From positions 1 to 5,348 of the forward strand of contig CADBPL010000063.1 in NCBI GenBank assembly GCA_902796535.1: a stretch of DNA of 5,348 nucleotides, in the 5' to 3' direction. The notes beneath the pieces were generated by a model, which was not told the DNA's origin, did no database searches, and saw only the letters and a program-made list of their open reading frames with translations. Each line of letters begins with the position of its first letter. Within the stretch, counting starts at the first letter, position 1. Below are positions 5,000 to 5,348 of this stretch, in pieces. A program made the position numbers and the translations under genes. Origin of the DNA: Oscillospiraceae bacterium (GTDB taxonomy: Bacteria > Bacillota > Clostridia > Oscillospirales > Acutalibacteraceae).

Positions 5000-5348
5000 G
5001 GCGAGCGGCGATCGCCCTGATCGCGCTTTTGGGTCTGCTGCTGTTTGCCGCCTGCGGCGCCGAACCGGTCGAACCCGCGCAGGCGACGGAACCGATCGCA
5101 GCCGAAACAGCCGAACCGGAACAGACGAGCAATCCGACCGTGACCGAACCGGCGAAACCCGAAACGACCGCTGCGGCGGAAGAAACGGAGAAAACCATGA
5201 TCCTGACCGTGAACGAGCAAACGGTTCCCGTGCTGTGGGAATCCAACGAAAGCACCGCCGAACTGCGGCGGCAGGCGGCGCAGGGCGCGATCACCGTGGC
5301 GCTCTCGCCCTACGGCGGATTTGAGCAGGTCGGTTCGCTGGGGCGGTC
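4996..5348 (+). CDS. Lipoprotein with cyclophilin-like domain, C-terminus cut by window edge
   Basis: Reading from the ATG at 4996 gives 117 codons open to the window end. The N-terminus MRRAAIALIALLGLLLFAAC is a lipoprotein signal: two arginines, a hydrophobic stretch and a lipobox-like FAAC, with lipidation expected at C20. Phe at -3 is less usual than Leu. Residues 21-67 are a disordered linker rich in Glu, Pro, Thr and Ala. From about residue 68 begins a folded domain, MILTVNEQTVPVLWESNEST, then SPYGGFEQVGSLG (104-116). These resemble the cyclophilin-like fold family (PF18050-type), often seen in Clostridia near flavodoxins and flavin reductases; its biochemical role is not established and prolyl isomerase activity should not be assumed. 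The start overlaps the reductase stop in an ATGA, with GGGGG 7 bases upstream, so it is translationally coupled. M68 also has a plausible site, ACGGAG, 6 bases upstream, so a shorter cytoplasmic form is conceivable. The remainder of the domain lies outside the window. Confidence 0.87.
   Translation, partial: MRRAAIALIALLGLLLFAACGAEPVEPAQATEPIAAETAEPEQTSNPTVTEPAKPETTAAAEETEKTMILTVNEQTVPVLWESNESTAELRRQAAQGAITVALSPYGGFEQVGSLGR

Noticed and set aside
4854..5294. Minus-strand open frame with a Ser/Val/Ala/Gly-rich, signal-like composition
   Set aside because: Its low-complexity composition is the reverse complement of the Glu/Thr/Pro/Ala linker of the lipoprotein and of the reductase end. The plus-strand lipobox and cyclophilin-like domain explain the region.

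Overview
The window looks like chromosomal DNA from an anaerobic, Gram-positive, Clostridia-type bacterium with moderately high GC, possibly an Oscillospiraceae- or Christensenellaceae-like gut lineage. This placement is inferred. It rests on strong AAGGAGG-type ribosome binding sites, sigma-A-type promoters, and protein families typical of anaerobic Firmicutes: a flavodiiron protein fused to flavin reductase and rubredoxin, an iron-sulfur flavoprotein-like reductase, and a cyclophilin-like lipoprotein. No rRNA, tRNA, mobile element or CRISPR array is visible.

The layout is two divergent blocks separated near position 3840. The left block is on the minus strand. Reading in its direction of transcription, it holds a secreted or membrane-anchored alpha/beta hydrolase (3796 to 2978), a 596-residue flavodiiron NO/O2 reductase with its own electron-transfer modules (2918 to 1128), and a membrane acyltransferase of the OafA/acyltransferase-3 family (1099 to beyond position 1). 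The acyltransferase is open at the window edge and is 366 codons long as far as it can be seen. The right block is on the plus strand and is a tightly coupled three-gene operon: a RimL-like GNAT acetyltransferase (3913-4467), a flavodoxin-fold reductase with an iron-sulfur flavoprotein cysteine motif (4460-4999), and a lipoprotein with a cyclophilin-like domain (4996 to beyond 5348). Its genes overlap by 8 and 4 bases.

Control signals are unusually legible. Divergent promoters at 3823-3873 share essentially the same -35 element. The plus-strand leader starts with a small hairpin followed by an 11-base perfect match to the 16S rRNA tail. The flavodiiron gene has its own extended -10 promoter, whose -35 box lies 1 base beyond the hydrolase stop codon, so no terminator fits between the two genes.

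Functionally, the best-supported theme is redox and oxygen or nitric oxide handling in an anaerobe. The flavodiiron fusion should carry electrons from NAD(P)H through flavin and rubredoxin to its diiron site, and the iron-sulfur flavoprotein-like reductase may also act in oxidative stress. The two lie on opposite strands, so joint regulation is only a possibility. The hydrolase, acyltransferase, GNAT and lipoprotein have no substrate that can be assigned from sequence. I see no clear evidence of a wholly new system. The most notable items are the four-module flavodiiron fusion, the promoter architecture, and the reductase plus cyclophilin-like lipoprotein pair.
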